From Candidatus Palauibacter denitrificans (lineage in GTDB: Bacteria; Gemmatimonadota; Gemmatimonadetes; Palauibacterales; Palauibacteraceae): DNA of 41,398 nt. Under the pieces are notes generated by a model. The model saw only the letters and a list, made by a program, of their open reading frames with translations. It made no database searches and was not told where the DNA came from. Position numbers and translations under genes: made by a program. Where the stretch lies: positions 1-41,398 of the forward strand of contig VXMQ01000159.1 in assembly GCA_009841015.1 (NCBI GenBank). Direction: 5' to 3'. Positions within the stretch are counted from its first letter, which is position 1. The number at the start of each line of letters is the position of its first letter. Shown piece by piece: positions 14,719 to 22,444 of this stretch.

Positions 14719-17006
14719 TGGTGGATGAACGGCAACGGCGCGAGGTGCTGGGCGTCGCGCTGATCGTGCTGGGCCTCCTGGTGGCGTTCGCGCTGCTCTC
14801 CCCCGTATTCGCCGGCGGATCGAACTGGATCGGGCCGGCCGGGGAACTGCTGCACGACAACCTCGAGGGGGCCGTCGGAACCCTTTCGCCGCTCCTTGCG
14901 ATCCCGGCGTTCATGTGGGGACTGCATTTCCTCGGATGGGGGGATCCGACCCGGGCTCTCCGCTGGTCCATCCTCTCGGTGGTGCTGCTTGCGGTCCTCC
15001 CGTCGCTGTACTGGCTCATCGCGGGACCGGGACCCGGGGGTGCCGGCAACGTCGGTTGGCTGGGCGAGACCGCCGGGGCCGGCCTTGCACAGGTATTCGG
15101 CCGCCTGGGCGGCGTTCTCCTCGCTGCGGGCGTCCTCCTGCTCACGCTGTTCGTGACGATGAGGTGGTCCCTGACCCGCGCCGCGACGGCGGGGGGGCGC
15201 TCGCTCGCTCGCGGATTCGGGGCCGCCGGCGGCGCGGTCCTCGGACTCGGCCGTTCCTTCGCCGGCGCCGCGCGGCCCTCTCGTCTCCCACCGTCCGCCG
15301 CAAGGCCCGATCCGCCGAGCCGGGCGAAGCCGAAGGCTGCGGCCGGACGGGGCCGCGCCACGAAGAAGCGGACGCCCACGAAAGCGGCGACCGCGCCGTC
15401 CGAGTCGGATCCGGCGCCGGAGAAGGAGACACCGCCCGTTCCGGAACTTGAGGAAGCCGGCGATCCCGGTTCCTCGGCGGTTCCGCCCATCCAGCTGTTC
15501 GATGCGCCCGTGGGGCAGGGCAGCGGCCTCGGCGTGCGCGATCTCGACCGCCTCGGCGAGATCCTCATCGAGAAGCTTGCCACCTTCCGCGTCGCCGGCG
15601 AGATCGGCGGCTGGACCACCGGACCCGTCGTGACGCAGTTCGAGGTCGTCCCGGCGCCGGGCGTCAAAGTGGGACAGATCTCGGCCCGGGCGGACGACAT
15701 CGCGCTCGCCCTCAAGGCGCCGTCCGTCCGGATCGTGGCGCCGATTCCCGGCAAGGGCGCCGTCGGCGTCGAGGTGCCCAACCCGGCTTCGGAGATGGTG
15801 CTCGTGCGCGAGATCCTCGAGAGCCCGTCGTATCGGCGCGGACGCCACACGCTCCCGCTCGCGCTCGGACGCGACCTCTCCGGCAAGCCGACGTGCGCGG
15901 ACCTGACCCGGATGCCGCACCTCCTCATCGCGGGCCAGACCGGGTCCGGGAAGTCGGTGTGCATCAACGCCCTCATCACGAGCCTCGTGTGCCGGTACAC
16001 GCCGGCCGAACTCCGCCTCCTGATGGTCGACCCGAAGATGGTGGAGCTGTCCGTCTACGGAGATCTGCCGCACCTTCGCCACCCCGTCATCACGGACAAC
16101 GAAGAGGCCGCATCCGTCCTCAAGTGGGCGGTCTACGAGATGAAGCGCCGGTTTGGACTGCTCTCGGCGAACGGATGCCGGAACGTCGCGGAGTTCAACG
16201 GCCGGATCGCGGGCGGGCGCGAGGTCTTCCTCCCGAAGCGGGGTGTCATGGACGAGCCGGCGCTCTACGACGAGGGTCCGCTGCCTTACATCGTCCTCGT
16301 CATTGACGAACTGGCGGACCTCATGATGACGGTCCAGTCCGAGGTGGAGACGCCGCTCGCCATGCTGGCCCAGAAGGCCCGCGCGGTCGGGATTCACCTC
16401 GTGCTGGCGACGCAGCGCCCCTCGGTCAACGTCCTCACCGGCCTCATCAAGGCGAACATCCCGAGCCGAATCGCGTTCCGGGTCGCGTCGAAGATCGACA
16501 GCCGCACAATCCTCGACCAGAACGGCGCGGAGAGCCTGCTCGGGAACGGGGACATGCTGTTCCTGCCGCCCGGCGAGTCCGACCCCGTCCGCATCCAGGG
16601 CGCCTACATCTCCTCCGAGGAGACGGAACGCCTCCTCGACTGGTATCGGGAGCAGGCGAGCGCACGGGCCGAGGCCGAGAAGTCGGAGGAGGAAACCGCT
16701 TCGGAGCGCGACATCCTCGACCTGCTGAAGGAACTGGAGGAGGAGGAGGGAGGATCCGGGGTCTCGAACGAAGGCGCCGAGGATCGCGACCCGCTGTTCC
16801 GGCAGGCCGCGGAGATCGTGATCTCGCACGCCGCGGGTTCGACCAGCCTGCTCCAGCGTCGGCTCAAAATCGGGTACGGGCGCGCGGCGCGGATCATCGA
16901 CCAGTTGCACGCGGCGGGGATCGTGGGACCCGCGGACGGATCCAGGCCGCGCGAGGTGCTCGCGACGCTTGCCGATCTGGACGCCGGGGACGGCGACGGA
17001 CCATGA
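14718..17006 (+). CDS. ftsK: DNA translocase FtsK/SpoIIIE
   Basis: FtsK pumps chromosomal DNA through the closing septum and helps resolve chromosome dimers. Four membrane helices occupy about residues 8-160, followed by a short Pro/Ala/Lys-rich linker (about 180-250), much shorter than in E. coli. The motor has the FtsK beta-domain features, Walker A GQTGSGKS (Lys412) and Walker B IVLVIDELADLMM, with ATQRPSVNVLTGLIKANIPS after it. A C-terminal winged-helix gamma domain (about 690-755; AAEIVISHAAGSTSLLQRRL) recognises orienting DNA sequences. The ATG at 14718 is favoured over the adjacent GTG 14715 because GGGGAGG (14704-14710) is 7 nt upstream. The length (762 residues) is that of SpoIIIE/short FtsK. 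The stop overlaps the next gene by ATGA. Confidence 0.96.
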   Translation: MVDERQRREVLGVALIVLGLLVAFALLSPVFAGGSNWIGPAGELLHDNLEGAVGTLSPLLAIPAFMWGLHFLGWGDPTRALRWSILSVVLLAVLPSLYWLIAGPGPGGAGNVGWLGETAGAGLAQVFGRLGGVLLAAGVLLLTLFVTMRWSLTRAATAGGRSLARGFGAAGGAVLGLGRSFAGAARPSRLPPSAARPDPPSRAKPKAAAGRGRATKKRTPTKAATAPSESDPAPEKETPPVPELEEAGDPGSSAVPPIQLFDAPVGQGSGLGVRDLDRLGEILIEKLATFRVAGEIGGWTTGPVVTQFEVVPAPGVKVGQISARADDIALALKAPSVRIVAPIPGKGAVGVEVPNPASEMVLVREILESPSYRRGRHTLPLALGRDLSGKPTCADLTRMPHLLIAGQTGSGKSVCINALITSLVCRYTPAELRLLMVDPKMVELSVYGDLPHLRHPVITDNEEAASVLKWAVYEMKRRFGLLSANGCRNVAEFNGRIAGGREVFLPKRGVMDEPALYDEGPLPYIVLVIDELADLMMTVQSEVETPLAMLAQKARAVGIHLVLATQRPSVNVLTGLIKANIPSRIAFRVASKIDSRTILDQNGAESLLGNGDMLFLPPGESDPVRIQGAYISSEETERLLDWYREQASARAEAEKSEEETASERDILDLLKELEEEEGGSGVSNEGAEDRDPLFRQAAEIVISHAAGSTSLLQRRLKIGYGRAARIIDQLHAAGIVGPADGSRPREVLATLADLDAGDGDGP

Positions 17007-18007
17007 GGCCCGTCCGCCCGCGGCCGTCTCGTTCGGGAGGGCTCGGCCTTCTCGCGGCCGGAGCCGTCGCGTGCGCGCTCATGCCGGCGTGCTCCGCCGC
17101 GGATTCCGCGGAGGTCGCCGAGGGGCGAGCCCGGATCGCGGCGGAGTTCGGCCCGCGCGACGACCCGGCGCCACCCGTGGCGGCCGGGGAGTCGGCGGCT
17201 GCGGAGGATGCCCCCGCGGGGCAGGGCGAGCCGCCGGTCGAGGAAGCGGACGACGCGGTGGGCACGGCGCCGAGTGAAGGTCAGCCTCCCGCCGCGACTC
17301 CGGATCCGGAGGCCCCCGATCCGGACGGGTCCCGGCCGGTGGACGAAGCGCCCGGGCGCGTAGAAGACGAGCCTGAACCCGTGGAAGACGAACCCGGACG
17401 TGTGGACGTGGACTCGCTCCTTGCCCTTGCGAATTCGGCCTATGCCTCGCTCGGCCGTCTAAAGGCCGCCTTCGCCCAGCGCATCGAGAACCCGCTCCTC
17501 GGCCGTACCCGCGAGGGCCGCGGAACCTGGTATCAGGCGGGACGCAACCGGTTCCGCATGGACTTCGACGAACCGGCCGGCGACATCTACGTGGCGGACG
17601 GTTCCTGTCTCTGGCTCTACGAGCCCTCGCTTCACGATCAGGTCGTGGTCTCCCGCCTCGAGGGGGGCGCGGAGATCGGCTCGGTCGACATCCTCGGCCG
17701 CCTGCTGTCGGAGGCGCGGACGACCTACGATGCGGTCGATGAAGGGACCGGGGAGATCGGCGGCGTGGAAACGCGCATCGTGACGCTCACGCCGCGGGCA
17801 CTCCCGGCGCGGTACGTGGAGGTCCGCCTGTGGATCGGCGTATCCGACCTCTACGTGCGCCGCTTCCGCATTCGCGAGGAGAACCGGACGCTCCGCACGG
17901 TGACCCTGACCTCGATCGAGCCCGGAGCCCGGATCGACCCCACCCTGTTCGAGTACGCGCCTCCGGAGGGGGTGCCGGTCTTTCCCGACGATGTGCGATG
18001 CGGCTAG
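17003..18007 (+). CDS. lolA: LolA-family lipoprotein carrier with a possible lipid anchor
   Basis: LolA normally ferries lipoproteins across the periplasm from LolCDE to the outer membrane. The LolA domain occupies about residues 135-330, with SAYASLGRLKAAFAQRIENP, LLGRTREGRGTWYQ, RFRMDFDEPAGDIYVADG and LWLYEPS all fitting the family. Residues 1-30 form an export signal ending CALMPAC, which looks like a lipobox with Cys30 as the modified residue; classical LolA is soluble. Between signal and domain lie about 100 residues of acidic, Pro/Ala-rich linker, including repeated VEDEP units. The protein is therefore about 1.5 times the usual length. A signal peptidase I site shortly after Cys30 is an alternative. 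It overlaps ftsK by ATGA and rimO by 10 nt. Confidence 0.82.
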   Translation: MRPVRPRPSRSGGLGLLAAGAVACALMPACSAADSAEVAEGRARIAAEFGPRDDPAPPVAAGESAAAEDAPAGQGEPPVEEADDAVGTAPSEGQPPAATPDPEAPDPDGSRPVDEAPGRVEDEPEPVEDEPGRVDVDSLLALANSAYASLGRLKAAFAQRIENPLLGRTREGRGTWYQAGRNRFRMDFDEPAGDIYVADGSCLWLYEPSLHDQVVVSRLEGGAEIGSVDILGRLLSEARTTYDAVDEGTGEIGGVETRIVTLTPRALPARYVEVRLWIGVSDLYVRRFRIREENRTLRTVTLTSIEPGARIDPTLFEYAPPEGVPVFPDDVRCG

Positions 18008-19446
18008 GACTCATCAGCCTCGGTTGCGACAAGAACACCGTCGACTCCGAGCGCATGCTCGCCGAACTCGTCGGCCACGGGGCCGAACCCGCCGACGTGG
18101 ATGAAGCGGAGGTCATCCTCGTCAACACGTGCGGGTTCATCGACGCCGCGAAGGAAGAGTCGATCGAGACGATCCTCGAGGCGGAGCGGCTGAAACGCGA
18201 AGGGGCGTGCCGCGGCGTCGTGGCCGTCGGGTGCATGGTGGAGCGCTACCGGGAGGAGATGGCCGAGGCGCTGCCGGAGGTCGACCTCCTGCTCGGGCTG
18301 CGGGACCTCGACCGCCTCGTGCCGGAGTTGCGCGAGCGCGGACTTCTCCGGGGACCGGCCCCGGACGGCGCGCACCCCGGGGAGCGGATCCCCGTCGGGG
18401 CGCGCCACGTGCGCTACCTGAAGGTGAGCGAGGGATGCAGCCACGGGTGCGCCTTCTGCGCGATTCCTCTCTGGCGCGGGAAGCACCGTTCGTTCGACCT
18501 GGAGCGTCTCGTCGCCGAGGCGCAACGCCTCGAGGCGCAGGGCGCCGTGGAGGTGAACCTGGTGGCGCAGGACCTTGCGCACTGGGGCCGGGAGCGGCGG
18601 GACGGGACGGACATGGCCACGCTCGTGGAGGCGCTGCTGCGCGAGACATCCATCCCGTGGTTCCGCCTCCTGTACATCTACTCCGCGGGCCTGCGCGAGC
18701 CGCTCGTCGAACTGATGGCGTCGGAGACGCGGCTCCTCCCGTACATCGACATGCCGATCCAGCACGCGAGCGACACGGTGCTCCACCGCATGCGCCGGCC
18801 GGAACGGGCCGCGACGCTGCGGTCGAAGGTCGCCTGGCTGCGGGAGGCGGTCCCCGAACTCACCCTGAGAACGACGGTGCTCGTCGGGTTCCCGGGCGAG
18901 ACGGACGCGGAGTTCCGCGAACTCGTGGATTTCCTCGATGAGGTGCCGTTCGACCGGCTCGGAGCATTCGCGTTCTCCCCGCAGGAAGGGACGCGCGCGG
19001 CCGCCATGGAGGAGAGTTTCGTGCCCGCGGACCTGGCACGGGACCGTCTCGAGGAGGTGCTCGAGGTCCAGCGCGCGGTGAGCCGCGAGCGGCTCGCCGC
19101 GGAGATCGGCCGGGAACGCGTCGCCGTCGTGGATGCGTCCGCGACCCCGGATGACCCGACGCTCGCACTCCTTTACGAGGACCCTCCCGCCCCGGCGCAC
19201 CTGGGCCGGATCGAGAGCCAGGCGGACGACGTGGACGGCGTGACCGTGCTCGTCGGCGGAAACGGCCTCCTCCCCGGCTCGCTCGTGCGGGTCGAGATCG
19301 AGCGGGCCGCCGACTTCGACCTTGCCGGGCGCGTCCGGGAGGTCGTGCGCCGGGCGTCCGGGCGCGGAGGGGCGGCGCCATCCCCGGTCCTCCCGACGGG
19401 ACGGGAACTCCCCGTTCTGGGACTCGACAGCGCCTGGGGCCGGTGA
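17998..19446 (+). CDS. rimO: Ribosomal protein S12 methylthiotransferase RimO
   Basis: RimO is a radical-SAM enzyme that adds a methylthio group to an aspartate of ribosomal protein S12. The 482-residue protein has the N-terminal UPF0004 domain with cluster-binding Cys10, Cys45 and Cys79, and the radical-SAM CxxxCxxC at Cys147, Cys151 and Cys154 (GCSHGCAFCAIP). A C-terminal TRAM-like domain starts near residue 400. The LISLGCDKNTVDSE opening and LVNTCGFIDAAKEESIETI segment separate RimO from MiaB. ATG 17998 lies within the last codons of lolA, overlapping by 10 nt; no strong ribosome binding site is visible, suggesting translational coupling. The stop overlaps the hemL start by GTGA. Confidence 0.95.
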   Translation: MRLGLISLGCDKNTVDSERMLAELVGHGAEPADVDEAEVILVNTCGFIDAAKEESIETILEAERLKREGACRGVVAVGCMVERYREEMAEALPEVDLLLGLRDLDRLVPELRERGLLRGPAPDGAHPGERIPVGARHVRYLKVSEGCSHGCAFCAIPLWRGKHRSFDLERLVAEAQRLEAQGAVEVNLVAQDLAHWGRERRDGTDMATLVEALLRETSIPWFRLLYIYSAGLREPLVELMASETRLLPYIDMPIQHASDTVLHRMRRPERAATLRSKVAWLREAVPELTLRTTVLVGFPGETDAEFRELVDFLDEVPFDRLGAFAFSPQEGTRAAAMEESFVPADLARDRLEEVLEVQRAVSRERLAAEIGRERVAVVDASATPDDPTLALLYEDPPAPAHLGRIESQADDVDGVTVLVGGNGLLPGSLVRVEIERAADFDLAGRVREVVRRASGRGGAAPSPVLPTGRELPVLGLDSAWGR

Positions 19447-20780
19447 GCCGCGGGCCTCGCGGGCCGTCCGCCGCCTCCGACTGGATCCGGCGGGCGCGCG
19501 ACGTGATGCCGGGCGGCGTGAGTTCGCCCGTGCGGGCCTTCGGCGCCGTCGGAATGGAGCCGCTGTTCGCCGCCCGCGGCGAGGGTGCGCGGATCTTTGA
19601 CGAGGCCGGGCGCGGCTATCTCGACTACGTCCTCTCCTGGGGTCCGCTCATCCTCGGCCACGCCGCCCCGCCCGTCGTCGAGGCCGTGACGCGCGCGGCC
19701 CGCGAGGGGATGAGCTTCGGGGCCTGCCAGGCGCGCGAGGTCGAACTCGCCGAGCGCGTCGCCGCCTGGGTGCCCGGCGTCGAGATGGTGCGCTTCGTGA
19801 ACAGCGGGACCGAGGCCACGATGTCCGCCGTGCGGCTCGCCCGCGCCGCGACGGGTCGTGACCTGATCCTGAAGTTCGCGGGCTGCTACCACGGGCACGC
19901 GGATGCCTTTCTCGTCGTCGCCGGATCGGGCGTCGCCACGCTGTCGCTCCCCGATTCGCCGGGCGTGCCGGAGGCGACCTCCGGCCTGACGCTGACCGCG
20001 CCCTACAACGACCTCGAGGCGGTGGCCGCGGTGTTCGCGGAACACGGCGCGCGGCTCGCGGCCGTCATCGTCGAGCCGGTGGCGGGCAACGCGGGCCTCA
20101 TCCCGCCCCGCGAGGGTTTTCTCGAAGGCCTCCGCGACGGCTGCGACCGCGCGGGGGCGCTACTCATCTTCGACGAGGTCATGACCGGGTTCCGGGTCGC
20201 GCGGGGCGGCGCACAGGAGCGCTACGGGGTCGCCGCGGACCTCGTCGCGCTCGGCAAGGTCCTCGGCGCGGGGATGCCGGTCGCGGCCTACGCGGGTCCC
20301 CGCGAGCTGATGCGGCGGATGGCTCCGCAAGGGGACGTGTACCAGGCCGGTACGCTGTCGGGGAACCCGCTCGGCATGGCCGCCGGCATCGCCCAACTCG
20401 ACGAACTCGAGCGGACGGAGCCCTTCGACGGCCTGGAGCGGCGCGCGGCAACGCTCGTGGACGGCATCCTGACCGCCGCGAGCGCCCGGGGCATCCCGGC
20501 TTGCGGGACCGCGCTGGGGTCGATGTGGGGGGTCTTCTTCGCCGACGGCCCGGTGTTCGATTTCGATGGTGCGCGGCGCGCGGACACGGACTTCTTCGCC
20601 CGCTACTACCGGGCGTGCTTCGAGCGCGGCGTCTTCTTCGCCCCTTCCGCCTTCGAGGCGGGTTTCCTCTCCACCGCGCACACCGACGCGGACGTGGCGG
20701 AAACGCTCGGGGTGGTCGGCGAAGCGCTGGACGCGGCGCTGGACGCGGTGCCGGACGCGGTGCCGGAGGGCACGGCTTGA
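19443..20780 (+). CDS. hemL: Glutamate-1-semialdehyde 2,1-aminomutase
   Basis: HemL converts glutamate-1-semialdehyde to 5-aminolevulinate, the committed tetrapyrrole precursor in the C5 pathway. The 445 residues include the PLP lysine Lys272 in VALGKVLGAGMP, the MPGGVSSPVRAF opening, FVNSGTEATMSAVRLARAAT and KFAGCYHGHADAFLV, all diagnostic of HemL within class III aminotransferases. The start GTG 19443 overlaps the rimO stop (GTGA). The C-terminus carries a short tandem repeat, Ala-Leu-Asp-Ala twice then Val-Pro-Asp-Ala and Val-Pro-Glu-Gly, encoded by 12-bp DNA units. hemA and other haem genes are not in the window. Its stop overlaps the TTG start of lnt. Confidence 0.96.
   Translation: MSRGPRGPSAASDWIRRARDVMPGGVSSPVRAFGAVGMEPLFAARGEGARIFDEAGRGYLDYVLSWGPLILGHAAPPVVEAVTRAAREGMSFGACQAREVELAERVAAWVPGVEMVRFVNSGTEATMSAVRLARAATGRDLILKFAGCYHGHADAFLVVAGSGVATLSLPDSPGVPEATSGLTLTAPYNDLEAVAAVFAEHGARLAAVIVEPVAGNAGLIPPREGFLEGLRDGCDRAGALLIFDEVMTGFRVARGGAQERYGVAADLVALGKVLGAGMPVAAYAGPRELMRRMAPQGDVYQAGTLSGNPLGMAAGIAQLDELERTEPFDGLERRAATLVDGILTAASARGIPACGTALGSMWGVFFADGPVFDFDGARRADTDFFARYYRACFERGVFFAPSAFEAGFLSTAHTDADVAETLGVVGEALDAALDAVPDAVPEGTA
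20724..20770 (+). repeat. 12-bp tandem repeat at the hemL 3' end
   Basis: Four consecutive 12-bp units: GCGCTGGACGCG at 20724-20735 and again at 20736-20747, GTGCCGGACGCG at 20748-20759, and a partial GTGCCGGAGGG at 20760-20770. The last, altered unit contains GGAGGG, the ribosome binding site for lnt. Confidence 0.8.
20765..20779 (+). promoter_or_regulatory. Ribosome binding site and TTG start of lnt
   Basis: GGAGGG (20765-20770) lies 6 nt before TTG at 20777-20779, which overlaps the hemL stop codon (TTGA). There is no ATG or GTG in this frame near the expected N-terminus. Confidence 0.7.
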
Positions 20781-22444
20781 ACTGGCGCGCGCGGATCGTC
20801 CCCGAGCGGGCCGCTCCCCTCCTCCTCGGCGGAGTGCTGATGGGGCTCGCGCACCCTCCCTTCCACCTCCTCGTGACGTCCTTCGTCGCGCTCGTCCCCT
20901 TCATCGTCTGGCTCGAAGGACTCCCGGCGACGGCGGAGGGCCGCCGGCAGGCCCGCCAGGGCGGATTCCTCTTCGGCCTCGTCTACTACACGCTCGTGCT
21001 GTACTGGCTCCTCGTGGCGCTCGTCTTCTACACGTGGTGGGCGTTCTTCGCCTTCCTCGCCCCGATCCTCATCCTCGCGACGTTCATGTCGTGGGTGGCG
21101 GGCGGGATCCACCTGGTGCGGGCCCGCTTCGGGTGGCCGCTCACCCTCGTCTTCCCCGTGTTCTGGACCGCCGGGGAGGTGCTGCGGGCCCACCTCCTCG
21201 ACGTCTCCTTCCCCTGGATGCAGCTCGGCGACACGCTCTCGGCCTATCCCATCCTCGTGGGCGCGGCCGACCTCGTGGGCTCCCGCGGGCTTTCCTTCTG
21301 GCTCGTGCTCGCGAACGCCCTCGTCGCGTCGGGCTTCCTCGCGTACCGGGCCGGGGGTTGGCGTGCGCTGCGCCAGCCGGCGGCCGGACTCCTGCTCGTG
21401 CTCGCGATCCCCATCGCCTACTCGGTGATGCGCTGGCAGACGCTGGACGTGCGGCCGGTGGCCCGGGTCGGGGTCATCCAGCCCAGCGTGCCGCAGCATT
21501 TGCGCAACACGGATAGGACCGCGTCGACCGACAGCGCCTTCCGGTCGACGGCGACGCTGATCTCCGCCTGGCCGGAGCGGGAGCGCCCGGATCTCGTGGT
21601 CTTCCCGGAGACGATGCTCGGAGCCGGCATCCTGGATCCGCTTCCCTCCTACCCCTATGACGGGTGGCCGGAGGCGCGCGCCTGGGCGGAGGGCGTCGCC
21701 GAGGCGCTCGACGCCGAGGTCGCGATCGGAGGGCGCGGGGCGGACGACCTCGGAGACGGGGAGTACCAGTCGTTCAACTCCGCCTTCCACCTCCGCCCCG
21801 GAGCAGGCATCGTCAACCGCTATGACAAGCGCTTTCTCGTGCCGTTCGTGGAACGGGTGCCGTTCATGCCCCCGGAATGGTTCCAGGCCATCCCCTACGC
21901 GGGGGGGAACTTCGGCGTCGGCGAGTGGCAGGCCCCGATCGAGATCGCCACGGAGGCGGGAAGCGCGGCGTACGGGACGATGATCTGCTACGAGTCGATC
22001 TTCTCCCCTCTGGCGCGGCACTACCGGCGAAACGGCGCCGACTTCCTCGTCAACATCACGAACGACTCCTGGTTCGGCCGCGACGCGTGGTGGAGCCGTT
22101 CGAGCGCCCTGTGGCAGCATCCCGCGCACCTCGTCATGCGTTCCATCGAGACGCGGATGGGGGCGGCGCGCTCGGGGAACACGGGGATCTCGAAGATCGT
22201 GGATCCGCTGGGGCGGGTGTCGCACCGCACCGAACTGTTCGAGCCCGCGTCCTTCGTGGCGGATGTGTCGACGACGGATGAGTTGACGGTGTACGTACGT
22301 TTCGGCGACGTCGTGGGGACGCTGGCCGCGCTGGCAGCGCTTCTTGCCCTTGGCGCGTCTTTCCTGAAGGATCGCACGCGACGCCGCCGGGCGCCGCGCG
22401 GCGCCTCGGGAAAGACGGTGGAGCCGACAAGCGGGAGCGCATGA
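20777..22444 (+). CDS. lnt: Apolipoprotein N-acyltransferase Lnt
   Basis: Lnt adds the third acyl chain to lipoproteins in the inner membrane, preparing them for Lol transport. From TTG 20777 the protein has 555 residues: about eight hydrophobic segments in the N-terminal half, then a periplasmic nitrilase-like domain. The catalytic triad is present as Glu278 (VVFPETML), Lys351 (YDKRFLVPFVERVPF) and Cys404 (MICYESIFSP). NITNDSWFG and the MRSIETRMGAARSGNTGISK segment are also diagnostic. A last membrane helix lies near residue 525, followed by a basic cytoplasmic tail. The TTG start is supported by GGAGGG 6 nt upstream and by the TTGA overlap with hemL. Its partners in the window are Pal, the LolA-domain protein and the metzincin lipoprotein. 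It overlaps the receptor gene by ATGA. Confidence 0.95.
   Translation: MNWRARIVPERAAPLLLGGVLMGLAHPPFHLLVTSFVALVPFIVWLEGLPATAEGRRQARQGGFLFGLVYYTLVLYWLLVALVFYTWWAFFAFLAPILILATFMSWVAGGIHLVRARFGWPLTLVFPVFWTAGEVLRAHLLDVSFPWMQLGDTLSAYPILVGAADLVGSRGLSFWLVLANALVASGFLAYRAGGWRALRQPAAGLLLVLAIPIAYSVMRWQTLDVRPVARVGVIQPSVPQHLRNTDRTASTDSAFRSTATLISAWPERERPDLVVFPETMLGAGILDPLPSYPYDGWPEARAWAEGVAEALDAEVAIGGRGADDLGDGEYQSFNSAFHLRPGAGIVNRYDKRFLVPFVERVPFMPPEWFQAIPYAGGNFGVGEWQAPIEIATEAGSAAYGTMICYESIFSPLARHYRRNGADFLVNITNDSWFGRDAWWSRSSALWQHPAHLVMRSIETRMGAARSGNTGISKIVDPLGRVSHRTELFEPASFVADVSTTDELTVYVRFGDVVGTLAALAALLALGASFLKDRTRRRRAPRGASGKTVEPTSGSA

Noticed and set aside
13085..16000. Very long minus-strand open frame (971 codons) opposite accC and ftsK
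   Set aside because: It mirrors the codon periodicity of accC and ftsK, has no recognisable domain and is rich in Arg/Pro as expected for antisense of GC-rich genes.
14436..16910. 824-codon minus-strand open frame opposite ftsK
   Set aside because: Antisense shadow of ftsK with low-complexity Arg/Asp/His composition and no family match.
20724..20770. 12-bp repeats as a CRISPR-like array
   Set aside because: They are contiguous, without spacers, and lie within the hemL reading frame.
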